The translations under genes were made by a program, and so were the position numbers. The notes under the pieces are model-generated. The model saw only the letters and a list, made by a program, of their open reading frames with translations, had not been told where the DNA came from and did no database searches. A DNA stretch of 64,000 bases from Asterias rubens (lineage: Eukaryota > Echinodermata > Asteroidea > Forcipulatida > Asteriidae), in contig NC_047070.1 of NCBI RefSeq assembly GCF_902459465.1, forward strand, positions 5,320,554 through 5,384,553, read 5' to 3'. This document shows, in pieces, positions 41,301-52,400 of the stretch (position 1 is its first letter; each line of letters begins with the position of its first letter).

Positions 41301-42045
41301 TCCGGCAAGACGCACTTTTATAACACGCTTCAGCACCATGTAATGGTTTACAAGGTGCTGTGGCGCATTATGCTGCCAATCAAACCAGGAACACTGGGGC
41401 AAACCCCTTCTCTTTTCGAAGTGCTCCATGGGTTATTTTATGTGCATTAGCCTACACAACACATATGGGACCAATGGCTATGTGTCCCATCCGAAGGACC
41501 AAGCAACATGGTTAAGCGTCATGACTGAGACTCGAACCCAAACTCTGCTGATCAAAAACATCACAGTTTGAATCTGGTGCTCTTAACCGCTAGCCCATGA
41601 CACGCCACATACATGTATCAGTACAAAAGGATCATCTCACAATGAACAGAATTTTTTCTGTTTTACGATTCTGTTTTGGGCCAGTAACTGGTGACCCACC
41701 AGTGAGCACTGGTGACCAATATGTGTACCCTTTTACCCCCTGGTTGGAGAGAAACAATTATATTTAAGTGTCTTGCTCATGGACACAGGTGTTATGACCG
41801 GGATTTGAACCAACACCCTGATGAATTAGCCACCAGAATTTGAGTCCAATGCACTGTACCAATCGGCCATGACACATCAAGCAAACCCACACCTAACACT
41901 GTCGTCAAGGAGTAAAATCTACCTCTTGATATTTGTCCATGGACACTTTGTAATTGACGGCTTCAGCCTTCACTCTTCCAGACCGGTCATCTCTGCCACC
42001 ATCTTCCTGGAAGATAGCATCAAACTCATCTTCTTCTTCCGCCAT
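32303..42045 (-). CDS. ELMOD3: ELMO domain-containing protein 3 (ELMOD3), ten or eleven coding exons
   Basis: Minus-strand exons are 41923-42045 (ATG), 40749-40856, 40011-40383, an optional 18-nt microexon near 38654-38671, 36928-37016, 36341-36464, 35359-35481, 34930-35060, 34152-34228, 33600-33727 and 32303-32466 (TGA). Phases agree throughout: 485 aa with the microexon, 479 without. The N-terminal half is acidic and serine-rich ([10 protein letters not shown]). The conserved part begins at about [13 protein letters not shown] and runs through [42 protein letters not shown] and the ELMO core [19 protein letters not shown]. The arginine of TDLR is the proposed GAP arginine. [12 protein letters not shown] and REC(N)[15 protein letters not shown] follow. 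ELMOD3 proteins act as GAPs for Arl-family GTPases; human ELMOD3 is associated with hearing loss. The last 54-codon exon is a charged C-terminal tail. Confidence 0.92.
32545..32636 (-). mobile_element. SINE family N, decayed
   Basis: GGTGAATAAAGAAAAATTTA, TTTGAACCTGTAACTTCCAA and GGTGCTCTACCAACTTAGCT. Confidence 0.5.
32665..32850 (-). mobile_element. SINE-L copy with duplicated head
   Basis: Contains a repeated AACTTGGGGTC(A/C)(A/G)GTGCACTATACC segment before CGCTTGGCCATGACAC. Confidence 0.65.
33030..33215 (-). mobile_element. SINE-L copy
   Basis: AGGACACAAGTGTCCTGACTGG then TTTGAACCCACACTCCGACG. It lies 31 bp from the oppositely oriented copy at 33246. Confidence 0.65.
33246..33595 (+). 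mobile_element. SINE-L copy, full-length forward
   Basis: The head GTGTCGTGGCCGAGCGGATA, then CTCAAGCTCTGGTGTT and GGGTTTGAATCCCGG, form recognisable A and B boxes of a pol III promoter. The body ends in TATAAAAACTATTAAAT(ATT)n. It ends just left of an ELMOD3 exon (33600). Confidence 0.82.
34350..34465. repeat. Palindromic repeat family G
   Basis: GGTAGATTTCACAAAGAGTT to CTAGTCCTAACTCTTTAACT. Confidence 0.7.
34466..34548 (-). mobile_element. SINE-L head fragment
   Basis: Reverse tRNA-like part only: CTCGAACCCACACTCTGCTG to CGCTAGGCCATGACACGCC. It adjoins a family G palindrome. Confidence 0.7.
35738..35940 (-). mobile_element. SINE family T copy in ELMOD3 intron
   Basis: TACACCGATGTGTGTGAGCA to TTTTAGCAGCGGGTACCAC, complete. 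Confidence 0.8.
36007..36100 (+). mobile_element. SINE-L head, best tRNA-Leu(CAA) resemblance
   Basis: GTCATGGCCGAGCAGTTAGG, GCGCCGGATTCAAGCTCTGG and GTGGGTTCGAATCCCGG match the tRNA-Leu(CAA) layout, including a long variable arm. The terminal stem is imperfect, so it is a SINE head and not a tRNA gene. Confidence 0.7.
36580..36700 (+). mobile_element. MITE family A, decayed right-end fragment
   Basis: Contains GACTCCGATGACAGATTGAGCTC, a duplicated TTTTCACAGGTTT-like piece and GGTCTTTGACAATGACTACT. Confidence 0.5.
37278..37527. mobile_element. Foldback MITE family B, left arm eroded
   Basis: TAGTTTTTGAGAAATGAGTA at left. The right arm runs from CAGCACCTCAGCAAGTAATA to AAAAAGTACCACCCCCAAAC. 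Confidence 0.65.
37832..38217. mobile_element. Foldback MITE family C, TTAA-bounded
   Basis: Arms start TTAAAGGAACACGTTGCCTT and end GGCAACCTGTTCCTTTAA. Near-perfect complementarity runs inward to the apex TGGGAGTCAAATTTTTGACTCCCA, so it is essentially one 380-bp hairpin in the ELMOD3 intron. Confidence 0.9.
39160..39534 (+). mobile_element. MITE family A
   Basis: In the long ELMOD3 intron, directly abutting a family B element at its right end so that the two share the TTAA junction. Confidence 0.85.
39533..39914. mobile_element. Foldback MITE family B, full length
   Basis: Begins TTAAAGGGTCTATGTACTTT and ends GTACCCAAATCTTTTAA. Complementary arms meet near GAGACGAAAATTATTTTAGC. Confidence 0.85.
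40985..41290 (-). mobile_element. LINE 3' end fragment (L2/CR1-like)
   Basis: The minus frame reads [38 protein letters not shown] and RVWNQF, the usual last segment of such RT proteins. The 3' side has GAGCGCC(TTC) and TACTAAGTGTTCTTTATTAT. Confidence 0.65.
41285..41612 (-). mobile_element. SINE-L copy in ELMOD3 intron 1
   Basis: Starts with TAATGGTTTACAAGGTGCTG, then AACCCCTTCTCTTTTCGAAG, CATCCGAAGGACCAAGCAAC and AACCGCTAGCCCATGACACG. Confidence 0.75.
41690..41880 (-). mobile_element. SINE-L copy, second in tandem
   Basis: GACACAGGTGTTATGACCGG followed by GATTTGAACCAACACCCTG. Ends CAATCGGCCATGACACA. Confidence 0.65.
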
Positions 42046-43114
42046 GGTGACTAGGGGCTCTGGCCGTCACAAAAGAGGAAGGCTTTGTTGACTTAAGATA
42101 ATGTGGTGTGGAGCTCTGCATGAAAATTGACAAAAATATAAGACATTTTGGGTTGAACAAAATATAATGACTCAAGCTGGATATTGCAGTTACAGGTACT
42201 AGTTGAATGGCTTCTGACTGGTACCTCCGAACAAAGAAAGATTGACAAAATAGGGCGCCCTGCAAACATTAGACCTGTCATGCCTGTGCCCATTTTCGTA
42301 GAGGTGCTAAAATTTAAAAGCTGATATTGTGCCAACTGTGTGACTTTCCATTTCCTAGTGCTGCTTTCATATGCCCATGTATATTAACTCGAAAATGTGC
42401 GCGCTTGTTTTGGTGTAATTTTATGACACACATTATCATTTACACAAAAAACATTGTGTGTTGAATGATGTGCAAGGAGAGACAATTGTAGTATTCTTTG
42501 CTCACAGCAGCGCCACCTCGGCGGAATGCTTACCTACTTTCTATAGTATCAGCAACAAGCAGTGTGGAGTAAAACTAAGCGCTGAAGCAAAACAAAAAGA
42601 AGACTGGCGAATCAAATCAGCTCTTGTGATGCTTGACACTGACAGGTCAGATTTAACTAGACAGCTTGACAAGTCGTCACAGATGCATCAGTGAGACAAC
42701 TCGACTGAGTGCAAGACGAAAACTCATAGGATAAATAACTGATCTTCTACGACTACTATACGTACTGACATCATACTGCTCAGTCCGCACTCTGCTCTGA
42801 TCAAAAGTCGACTTGTCTTTCGAGCTGTCCAACGAACGAGATGTCTGAACTCCTAACTATGCCTCTTCGTACGTGATCATGCCCGTTGGTAAACATATTA
42901 TAGCCTATATAGGGCCTATATAGGCATCGAAAAAACTTGAAGGTATTCATCGAGCGAAAATCTGAAAGTTTTGGGGTCTAGAAGTGGAAGGGAGTCCAGT
43001 GTATTTGGCCTTCACTGACTCAGATCAGACTGTCACTGCCCAGTGCAGTGGCAGTGCTACACCGGAAATTACTGGAAATGAATGGTAATTAAGAAAACAT
43101 GGCATGGTTACGGT

Positions 43115-43159
43115 TAGCCCCAGTTGTGTGGCCAAGGCTTGGCCACACAACTGGGGCTA
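43115..43159. repeat. Perfect 22-bp inverted repeat with 1-base spacer
   Basis: The arms TAGCCCCAGTTGTGTGGCCA+AG and their exact reverse complement are separated by a single G. It is followed by a partial direct repeat (GGGGCTAGGGCTAGG). No related copy was seen in the window. Confidence 0.85.
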
Positions 43160-44187
43160 GGGCTAGGTACGATCTATTTCTTCCTCCATGTTAGTGATAG
43201 TACAGTTACAGTCACTTACTGTAGTTACGGTAAACAAATAAAACATTTTTGTAAAAAAACGGATCATTTTCCGCACGTCGCCACCAATTTAGCCGCCCTT
43301 AATTAACTCCAATTCCACTGATTTTTGTTCTTACCTGAGAAGAAGGGTTACCGCATATATACAGACAGAAAAAAGGAGAGACAAGTTACATAACAGTTTG
43401 TAAACAATGGTCAAAATTTGGCCCGTTGACTCGCAGCGACGTGGAAATCCGCCATGTTTTTTTTTGCCGTATATGTGAGTGTGTGTGTTTGTGTAAGTTG
43501 CGTGCATTACTCCAGTCGGTCGGAAAATCTAGGACTAGTTCATTTCTGAAATGGGTAGACAGACATTATTTTGGGAAGGGCGGAGGCAGGGGAGAGAAAG
43601 GGGGGATTTGAACAAACCACAAACCACGTGCGTTTATGAATGGACTAAATCAGAGTATAAAGTTATGGTATCAATACACAGACCGCCGATGCATAAGCAC
43701 GTTGTACTAGTCTTCTTACGGACGGGCCCATTTCTTATAGCTACCCCACAAAAAGAAGTCCAACATCCATGTGAAAATCAAATACAAATCCCTTAAAATT
43801 GCAGTTGGATGATAAGGAAATTTTGCCTTATTTGTACTGGTTGAAAGACTACCATGTCAAAATAGCTTATAAGGCAAATTTTCATCATTTCGTCTCTAGC
43901 CTCCATGCTTCAAGTTCAAGAAAAAGCAGTGACCCGTATACGTACCCAGCTACAATAACAATGTATGCCAGAGCGCAGTTTACAGCGCACATTCGCGAGT
44001 GGGTTAGCAGCACCATAGGATAAGATAAGAGCCTGTGTGTGTGACGTAGTTCTAAATTTCACCAAGAAAAGGTAAATTATCTTTTTTGTTTTAGTTTTTT
44101 CCTATCGGAATGCATTTTCGTAAACTCGCTGGTACTTCTTTGGTTTTTCGCACCAAAACCGCAGCGGACACTATTAGCAAACAATAA

Positions 44188-44225
44188 TGACGTCATAGAC
44201 GCTTGGCCAATAAAATCGCATTATG
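44188..44225. promoter_or_regulatory. Candidate CRE plus paired CCAAT boxes
   Basis: An exact TGACGTCA at 44188-44195 is followed by TTGGCCAATAAAAT and, about 20 bp on, GCCAATGAGC. This combination is typical of housekeeping promoters but lies about 2.2 kb from either flanking ATG, so it needs a non-coding first exon to be relevant. Confidence 0.25.
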
Positions 44226-45519
44226 CCAATGAGCGGGCAACTTTTGCCATGACACCGCTCTGCAAAATTAGCTTACTTTGCAAAGACGGCTAACCTTTTC
44301 ATGTAATCGGCTCTTCCAAGAGCTTGAAGTTGTTTTTAGTAACCTTAAAAAAAATTCAACTTTTCCCATCCTTGATATCTACACTTTTTCAGGAAGGTAT
44401 ATTTTGATCAATAAAGATGAAAAGGTGGTTCCTCCATATGGGTACACTTCGTATGCATGCTGTCATGGCCTTTTTGCCTTGCACAACCATCCCTCTCGGA
44501 GGATTATTTCAAGGGGAAGGAAAACCCGAATTCCATATTATAATAACGCCCCTCGCAGGATTATTTCAAAAAGGGAAAGGACTCGCCCGCCTGGATGGTC
44601 GCCGGTCACTTGGTTTAGTGGTGTCTGCTGGCCCCGCCTTAAAGCCTCCACATCGGAGGGGGGGGGGGGGCTCTTCGAGTCCCACAGGGCGGGGCGCTCA
44701 CTAGTGGAGTGGATTTTCAGTCCCTACTTTTGGGCTGCGTGCGGGTTTTCCCTTGGATAATTCTCTGGAGTTTTCCAGTTCTGGATCCAGATCCAGAACC
44801 TAAAAGCCTATCAGAACCTAAAAGCCTATATGGGTCAATAGTAAGCCGATGGAGGCCTATATCCGGGTAACTTGAAATAATTGGAAGAAGGCATCAGGAA
44901 GGTATCAATTAATCAGAAAGTGTCGAGAACCACACCTTTCCTGCGGAAAAATATGTTTTGTTTTTTTAAGTTATCGCCGGGCCGCGAATTTCCATCTTAA
45001 CCCGTGAGGATACAATCCCGACTTTTAGGCAAGAAGTGAGAAGGAACAAGACCCCAGGAAGAGAACTTTATTCTCAAATTTATTGTCATAAAATGTAAGG
45101 TTTTACTAGTCATAAAAATTAATGTAAGGTTTTTACAATCTTACGTTTTATGACCGATATTTTAGTTTGTATATACCTCACTTGGGTCAGAAAGGTTCAA
45201 GATGGATTAAGAGCCAAACATTGGTACAAGATTTTGTCAGTTATTGCAGATTTAGCCAAGACTTGAAAAGTTTTGAGATAATAATTATTAAAAACATACC
45301 TGAAAGTGTTGCAAAAAATAGTCAGGAATAACCACAGAACTCATTAGTATTTTAACTTTGTTATCTTCGTGCAAGCAGCCCTATAACTTGCCAATACGGA
45401 CTGCTACAGTTGTGTTGAGATTATTAATATTTTAGTGGGTTTGGCTGTATGTTGTGCTTTGAACGATAATTGCGCATATAAACCAGCCTGTATGACCGTA
45501 ATCTAAATTGTATTAACCA

Positions 45520-45690
45520 CCTGCTTCGTCCTTCGGATGGGACGAAAAGCTGTAGGTCCGTGTGTTCGTTAAACAACTACCAACGCACGCAAGAGACCCC
45601 AGCAGTAGGCCTACACACTTATCGTAAAGAGGTGGGGTTCGCCCAGAGGTGTGTCTGGCTGACAGTGCTTTTATCTTCAATATTATGAGT
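45520..45690 (+). mobile_element. SINE-L body fragment
   Basis: GTCCTTCGGATGGGACGAAA and AGAGGTGGGGTTCGCCCAGA, in the interval upstream of XPO7. Confidence 0.55.
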
Positions 45691-46406
45691 GCTGCACTAA
45701 AGGACGAAGTCAGGTCGAAATGTGCGACCTTTATGAACCACACTAATTTATTTTGTCAAACTTGAGGTTTAATTTTTAATTTTTGAAAGAACACTCACAG
45801 CTCATGTGTATGCAAAACACGTTTTGGTACGCGCGTACCATCCTATTTGCAAACTAAAGCACTTTTGAGAAGTTTAGTACGGTCAGGCTGACTACCATTT
45901 TCTTGCTCGAGTTCGGCGACTACTTAGCTTTTATTTCATGTTCTTTATGATCAAACGTAAAGAGGAAATTAAGGTCAGCTTAAAAATGGTTTTCAAAAAT
46001 GTACGGAATTATTTACTATTTAACATTTGGTAAATCAACCTTCTTTTAAAATTTTTAAACCATCACGGATATCTGAGCCCAAAAGTTTCATACATGTATA
46101 TACCGCTTAGCATATTTTTTTGGCTAAGCAAAAAATTAGTTGGGCACCAGTTACAACAACGTAAACTTTATGAATTTGTTAATGGTAGAATTTAGCACGT
46201 TTGTATGCTTACAGGCTTCATGAAAATATTGGGTTCTGATCAGTCCCCCCCCCCCCCAGCCTACCCCCTATTTTTTGTTTCCCGCATGCAGCTCATTTCC
46301 ACACGCTGTCAACGTACCACACACAACACTCAATAATTATTATTAGAGAGGGCGCTGTTAATTTCAGCAGACAAACGTTTGATCAAAACATCGTCAGATA
46401 GGCAAC

Positions 46407-49400
46407 ATGGCGGATTTGGAACAGGTGAGTTCAAAATTATCTGCAATTTGTGAGGTAGAAATAGGGCAAAATCAGGCGAAATGTGACAACATACTTTCCC
46501 AAGTACAACTGAAATTATGGCCTGTCTCAATATAATGTAGATTTTTTGGAAAATATTCACTGTTTATAGATGGTTGCACTTTGCAGCATTGGAAATGTGT
46601 GTGGAGTGTGGGTGACCGCGAAAGATAAAAAAAAGTCTTAAAAAACGTTAGAATAGAATCTCAATGTACAGAATTGTTAGCAAAACAGAACCATTGCATC
46701 ACCATTTCCCTTGTAAATCCCATTTTGGTGCCATAACTTTAGATTTTTGTCAAAGTATAAAGGATCTACTGATAATTCAAATATACAATCAAAAATTAAA
46801 AAGAGTGCAAAAAGTAAAGCTAAGGATGTGCAAAAACTCAAAATTAAAAGTGGTGTTCTCAATCTCAATCATTTCGGAAAAAAGGCTGACAGAATTAAAA
46901 CGATACATGGCAAACCTCATGTTTTTTTTTGCTTGATGGTCAAAAGGTACTGTGATCGGAAGGAAAGGGAATACTGTTTCTTGTTTGCACCTTTTTCAGA
47001 AAAATTTCCCTATGGCGCCACCACTTTTTCATTCGATATGAAATAATCTAATTTACCTCAATGAGATATCCCATTTTGTAAAAATGTGGTGGCGCCATAC
47101 GGAAAGTTATTCCTTTTTCCTTTCTACAGAACCTTTCAACTGTTGTGCCATGGAGGAAACACTTTTTATATGGTTGTGCAAATCAACCAGCATGACCAGG
47201 GACAACCAGAACCAGGCATGCAGTATTTTTCCCAGTATTTTGAAGTGTGACCAAACACTCAATACAGGCCAAAATGCTTGGGCCACCCGTTCCTATTGTT
47301 ACATAAAACCATTCCCTGTACACTTCCCACTGACAATAATCATTCTCTACCTCATCCCCCTGCTCAATGTTGACTGTAACGCTAAAGAATGTGCCATCAA
47401 AACCAACCTTGAAAGGGGGCAGGGGGCCACAACGAGATATGGCCGGGGTTGTAGCACATTATTTATAATTTAGTTTGTTGGAAGAGAGCGCAGAATTTTT
47501 GTCTTTGTTCTACCCAAAAATATTTTAAATTTGAGCTGTGTATGATTTGTACCTTTAATTTTTAGTTTTATTAATAAATATTTATCGTTGCCATTCTACT
47601 AAACTACAGATCACACAGCTTGAGGTGCTGTGCAAACAGCTCTATGAAACAACCGATACCAGTCAACGGGCTCAGGCCGAGAAGGCCCTGGTCAGTTTCA
47701 CCAACTCACCAGACTGTCTCAGCAAATGCCAGTTGCTTTTGGAAAGAAGTCGAGTAAGTAGGAAGGAAATTTAAACCAAGTACGAGTCAAACCATCTGCA
47801 TGTAACAGGGTTCTGCCTACCTACAGTGGTCAGTGTTGAGAAAATAACCGCCGGCACTCATAATAGACCAATCCATTAAGCTCCGCCCCATTGCGTATTG
47901 ACCAATCACAACCCAATGCGCAACCCAAAGTCGGACAAATAAAGTCCGACATGCGTGCACGTATGTTGGCAGGCCTAGAAATCCAACGCGAATCCGCAAA
48001 TCGATTCGCGCGAAGATTCGACCCAGCGAGGACGCCGCAAATCTGAGTAGATTCGTGTGAAATTGCCAGCATTTAGAAGGGGAAATCACTTTCTCAGCTT
48101 TATATTTGGGTCAACATGAATATATTCATACTGAGACCCACTATTTTTAATATTTTTAATTCCGTTTATCCGACACAAAGTTGGTTTTTTAAACTACTCA
48201 CATCGCTGTCGAGTCGAGTCATCGTCTGATCTTTAACCCTAATCGGCCGTCATAGTTCGTCACACACCACGCACTCCCTGCTTGTAATACACGATGTTAC
48301 ACCAGCCAAGGACCAAAACAGTTATTGGTTACAGCCGCAAAAACGAACCCCAGTACATTTTGTTTTATCCTGTCCGCGGATTGGTTGATAGCGCAAAAGA
48401 TCCCGTTTTGGACCAATAGTCTCCCTGGATAGTAAGCTCACGGAATCAATCTGCTTTTATACGCGTGGAAAAACACGTTGCACAAACCACATGGTGCCGA
48501 GTATCCCACTACACACACACACACGGTCGACCAAAGTCCAGTCTAACCAACATTCTGCACGCTGTGATTGGCCGTTGACGGCAGTTGATAGTTCCATATT
48601 CATGATCTTGTTGACTAGAATTCAATGCAGGAATTACACGTTCACGAACAGAGTAAAGAATTGCTGCACGCTGTGCATTCGCCTGCAGATTGTGCACAAT
48701 GCACAGCCTTGGAGAAATTCTAATAACATGAACAACTTTTGCCGACGGAGGGCATTGCAGGGCAAAGTTCATTGAATTATTTCTCAATGACTGATCGTTG
48801 ATTCTCAAAGATTTCGTTGCAAACGGAGTTCAAGACATGGTCAAAACAACTGATCCTCAAACTACAAATTCATAAATGATTTTTGACGGAAAACGGATAA
48901 TTTAGGGCATGATTTAAGAGATAAAATCGTCCAAACACGCAATTCTAAGGACTTCACTTATTACGTGAATTGTTTAATTATTTTTTAATTTTTTTTTTTA
49001 CGTTTCAAAATTTTGTGTATTCAATGCGGGCTCCTGGTGGGTGATTGAAACAAACAGTTAAGTTGTCTTCTCATAATTGCTTTATTTTCATACACTTCAT
49101 TTAGCAAATATTCATGTAAAAGTATATGCAATAAAACAGAAATATATGCAATAAAACAGAAATCGGTCTGTTTCCGACCATCACAGATTTTCTAATTTGT
49201 TAAATCACACTTGCAAGCAATTTCCTTCCAAAGGTTAAGTCTAATGACATGTATACGATTCACGGTGTAACTGATCCAATTCACAATGTTTTTTTCCTTA
49301 GGGAAACATTTTTCCACCACTAAAGAAATCCAAACCTCTGAACTTATCATCGTTTCTAGGCAAGAGTTGTTGTCTTCTCCACACCAATGTTTTTAACAAC

Positions 49401-52400
49401 TTTGTGGCATTCTCAACCCAAATTTGTTGAGGTTTGGTTTTAAACAACATAATACCCTTGGTACTTGGAACCATTTGATTGCTTTAATTTTGTAATTAAA
49501 TGTAGATAAATACAACAAAATTAACCTGTGAAATTTTCATTTCAAAAGGTGGTAGCGTTTTTGCAATATGGAAAATCCAGAGCATTTATTTCTAATGCAG
49601 GAAGAATAATCCATAATCTAGAGAATATCTGTCAACATTTCTCAGATTCAAATTTGGGGGATAACAAAACTGATATCTTTTTCCATAGAATTATAAGCAC
49701 ATTACTTTAATAGAAGTGGAAACATTTTTACAATGCTTTAAACTATCGAAAGCTGCTGTAGATTTACTTCTAACCAGGTAAGTTTTTCTTGTCCTAAATG
49801 TTTTTATTTTTTTTTTTTTCTGAATTTGATCTGAAGTCAAACTAAAAAGTTAAACAAATACATAACAATAAAACAATATTTGTTTGGTGCCAAGTCACAC
49901 TTGTTTATAGCTTTTCTTAAAGGGTCTATGTACTTTTTCCTAACACAAAACACAATGTCCACATATTTACATTAAACTTAAACAGTTTGAAGATTATGAT
50001 AGTAGAAAGCTTCCCTTGAAATTGAGGTGCTGTAGTTTTTGAGAAATGAGTAAAACAAATAATTTTCATCTCAGTTTTAGCATGTAAAAACGTATTAACC
50101 AGTTATGCTATGACTATGGTATAATACCATATTATAACTGGTTAATGGGATTTTAGATGCTAAAATAATACAAAAATTATTTTGTGACTTGTTTTACTCC
50201 TTTCTCAAAAACTACAAGACCTCAGTTAGTAATATTTGAAGGAAAGCTTTCCACTACCATTATCTTCAAACCCTGTAAGTTTAATGTAAATCTGTGGACA
50301 TTTTGAAAAAGTACCTGAAGCCTTTAACATCTCAGAGAAGGCCTTAATTTTGTGTTCCTTCGTTTGTTTACTTTTTACAGTCGGCATATGCTCAGCTCCT
50401 CGCTGCAACAACTCTGACAAAACTCATCTGTCGCTCAACCACAGTGCTCCCACTCGAGCAACGGATTGACATAAGTAAGTGGCAAATTCAGGGGACACTT
50501 CCTGAAAAGTCCTTTTAAGTCTACACCATGTAGCTCAGCCCATAGGCCTTTCTCAAACCTCGGCTTGGGCTACGTCTCCGGCTTGGTCTCCAAGCCCTGA
50601 ATACGCAGTTCAAACGCAGCTCCGCCCTTAAAGACACTGTACACTATTGGTTAATGTCAAAGACCAGTCTTCTCACTTGGTGTATCTCAACATATGCATA
50701 CAATAACAAACCTGTGAAAATTTGAGCTCAATCGGTCGTCGAAGTTGCGAGATAACTATGAAAGAATAAAACACCCTTGTCACACAAAGTTGTGTGCTTT
50801 CAAATGCTTGATTTCAAGACCTCAAATTTTAAATCTGAGGTCTCGAAATAAAATTCGTGGAAAATTACTTCTTTCTCGAAAACTACGTCACAGAGGGAGC
50901 CGTTTCTCACAATGTTTTATACCATCAACCTCTCCCCACTACTCATTACCAAGTAAGGTTTTATGCTAATAGTTATTTTGAGTAATTACCAATAGTGTCC
51001 ACTGCCTTTAAGTCTAGATATATTTTCGAAGCAGTGTGTATTTTGCACACAGTGGTTCAAAGATCAGCAGACGGAGCCTGGTAAAAGCCCCCTGGTACTC
51101 ATTAAATAATATTTTCCTACTGTTTTTCAAGGACCAAGTATCATGCCTGTAATTGCGTCCATCTGTTTTGTTGCTGAAAATAAAATCTGATTTTGTTGTT
51201 CTCATTTACTTGTACCAACAGAAAACTACGTATTGAACTACCTAGCCAGCAGGCCCAAGCTGCCGACATTTGTGGCACAAGCCCTTATCCATGTGAGTAA
51301 CATTTTTCATACATTTATGTACTTGTTTGTGCAGTTTAAAAGATTCGGGTGCAAAATGTCCATAGATTTACATTAAACTTACAGGGTTTGAAGTTAATGC
51401 TAGTAGAAAGCTTCCCTTCTAATAATTATTACGTATTGAGGTGCTGTAGTTTTAGAGAAATGAGTAAAACAAGTAACAACATTATTTTCGTCTCAGTGAG
51501 ACGAAGATTATTTTAGCATGTAAAAACATATTAACCAGTTATGGTATTATACCATAACATACCATAACTGGTTAATACGTTTTTACATGCTAAATTGAGA
51601 CAATAGTTATTTTCATGACATTGTTTTACCCTTTTCTCAAAAACTACAGCTCCTCAGTAGGTAATATTTTAAGGGAAGCTTTCAATTATCATTAGCTTCA
51701 AACTGTTGTAAAGTTAAATGTAAATCTGTGGACATTGTGTTTTGTGTTATAAAAAAGTACATAGACCCTTCCTAAAAGATCCTGGCCATGACACTTGTGT
51801 CCTTTTGGTAATTACTCTTGAAATTAATGGTAATAGAAACTATTTGTTAGAAGCATCTACATTTTTATAGGGTTAAAGTAATCATAGGGGTCCACAAACC
51901 AATGGTATACTTTGCCGTTAAAGCGAATGTACACTTTTGGTAATTACTCAAAACAAATATTAACTTAAAAACTGACTTGGTAACGAGCATTGGAGAGCTG
52001 TTGGTAGTATAAAACATTGTGGGAAACGACTCCCTCTGAATGCGTAGTTTTTGAAAAAGAGGTAATTTCTCACTAAAATAGTAAAAGACTTCTAGCTAGA
52101 AGTCTTTTATTCCTATCAGAAAGCACACAAATTCGACCAACAAGGGTGTTTTCTTTCATCATTTTCTCCCAATTCTGAGGACCAATTGAGCTTAAATTTT
52201 CACAGGTTTGTTGTTTTATGCATATGTTGAGATACACCAAGTGAGAACACTGGTCTTTGACATCTACCAATCGTGTACCTTTCCTTTAAATAATAATTGC
52301 ATCCCTTTTCAAATGGGCTGTAGGTCCTGTGTGTTGTGTAATGCATGTAAAAGAACCCAGGTAGGTTTTTTAACTGTCAACATGAAAGCTTGTGGGTTCG

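Larger units (their letters stand above)
42046..46406. other. Head-to-head interval between ELMOD3 and XPO7
   Basis: A 4.4-kb gap with a perfect short palindrome (43115-43159), the repeat near 43268 shared with 22470, a CRE/CCAAT cluster near 44188-44225, a G-run and GC-rich tract at 44640-44700 followed by a sequence echoed in reverse at 63920-63990, a SINE fragment at about 45520-45690, and a C-run at 46244-46258. Several open frames here (for example 44278-44760) match nothing I know and look non-coding. Confidence 0.45.

Noticed and set aside
44278-44760. 160-codon open frame as a gene
   Set aside because: The composition is biased, it runs through a G-run, no domain is recognisable, and part of it is a repeat echoed at the right edge.
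47084-47473. 129-codon frame in XPO7 intron 1
   Set aside because: It begins inside the family D palindrome, shows no homology I recognise, and lacks splice signals that fit XPO7 phase.
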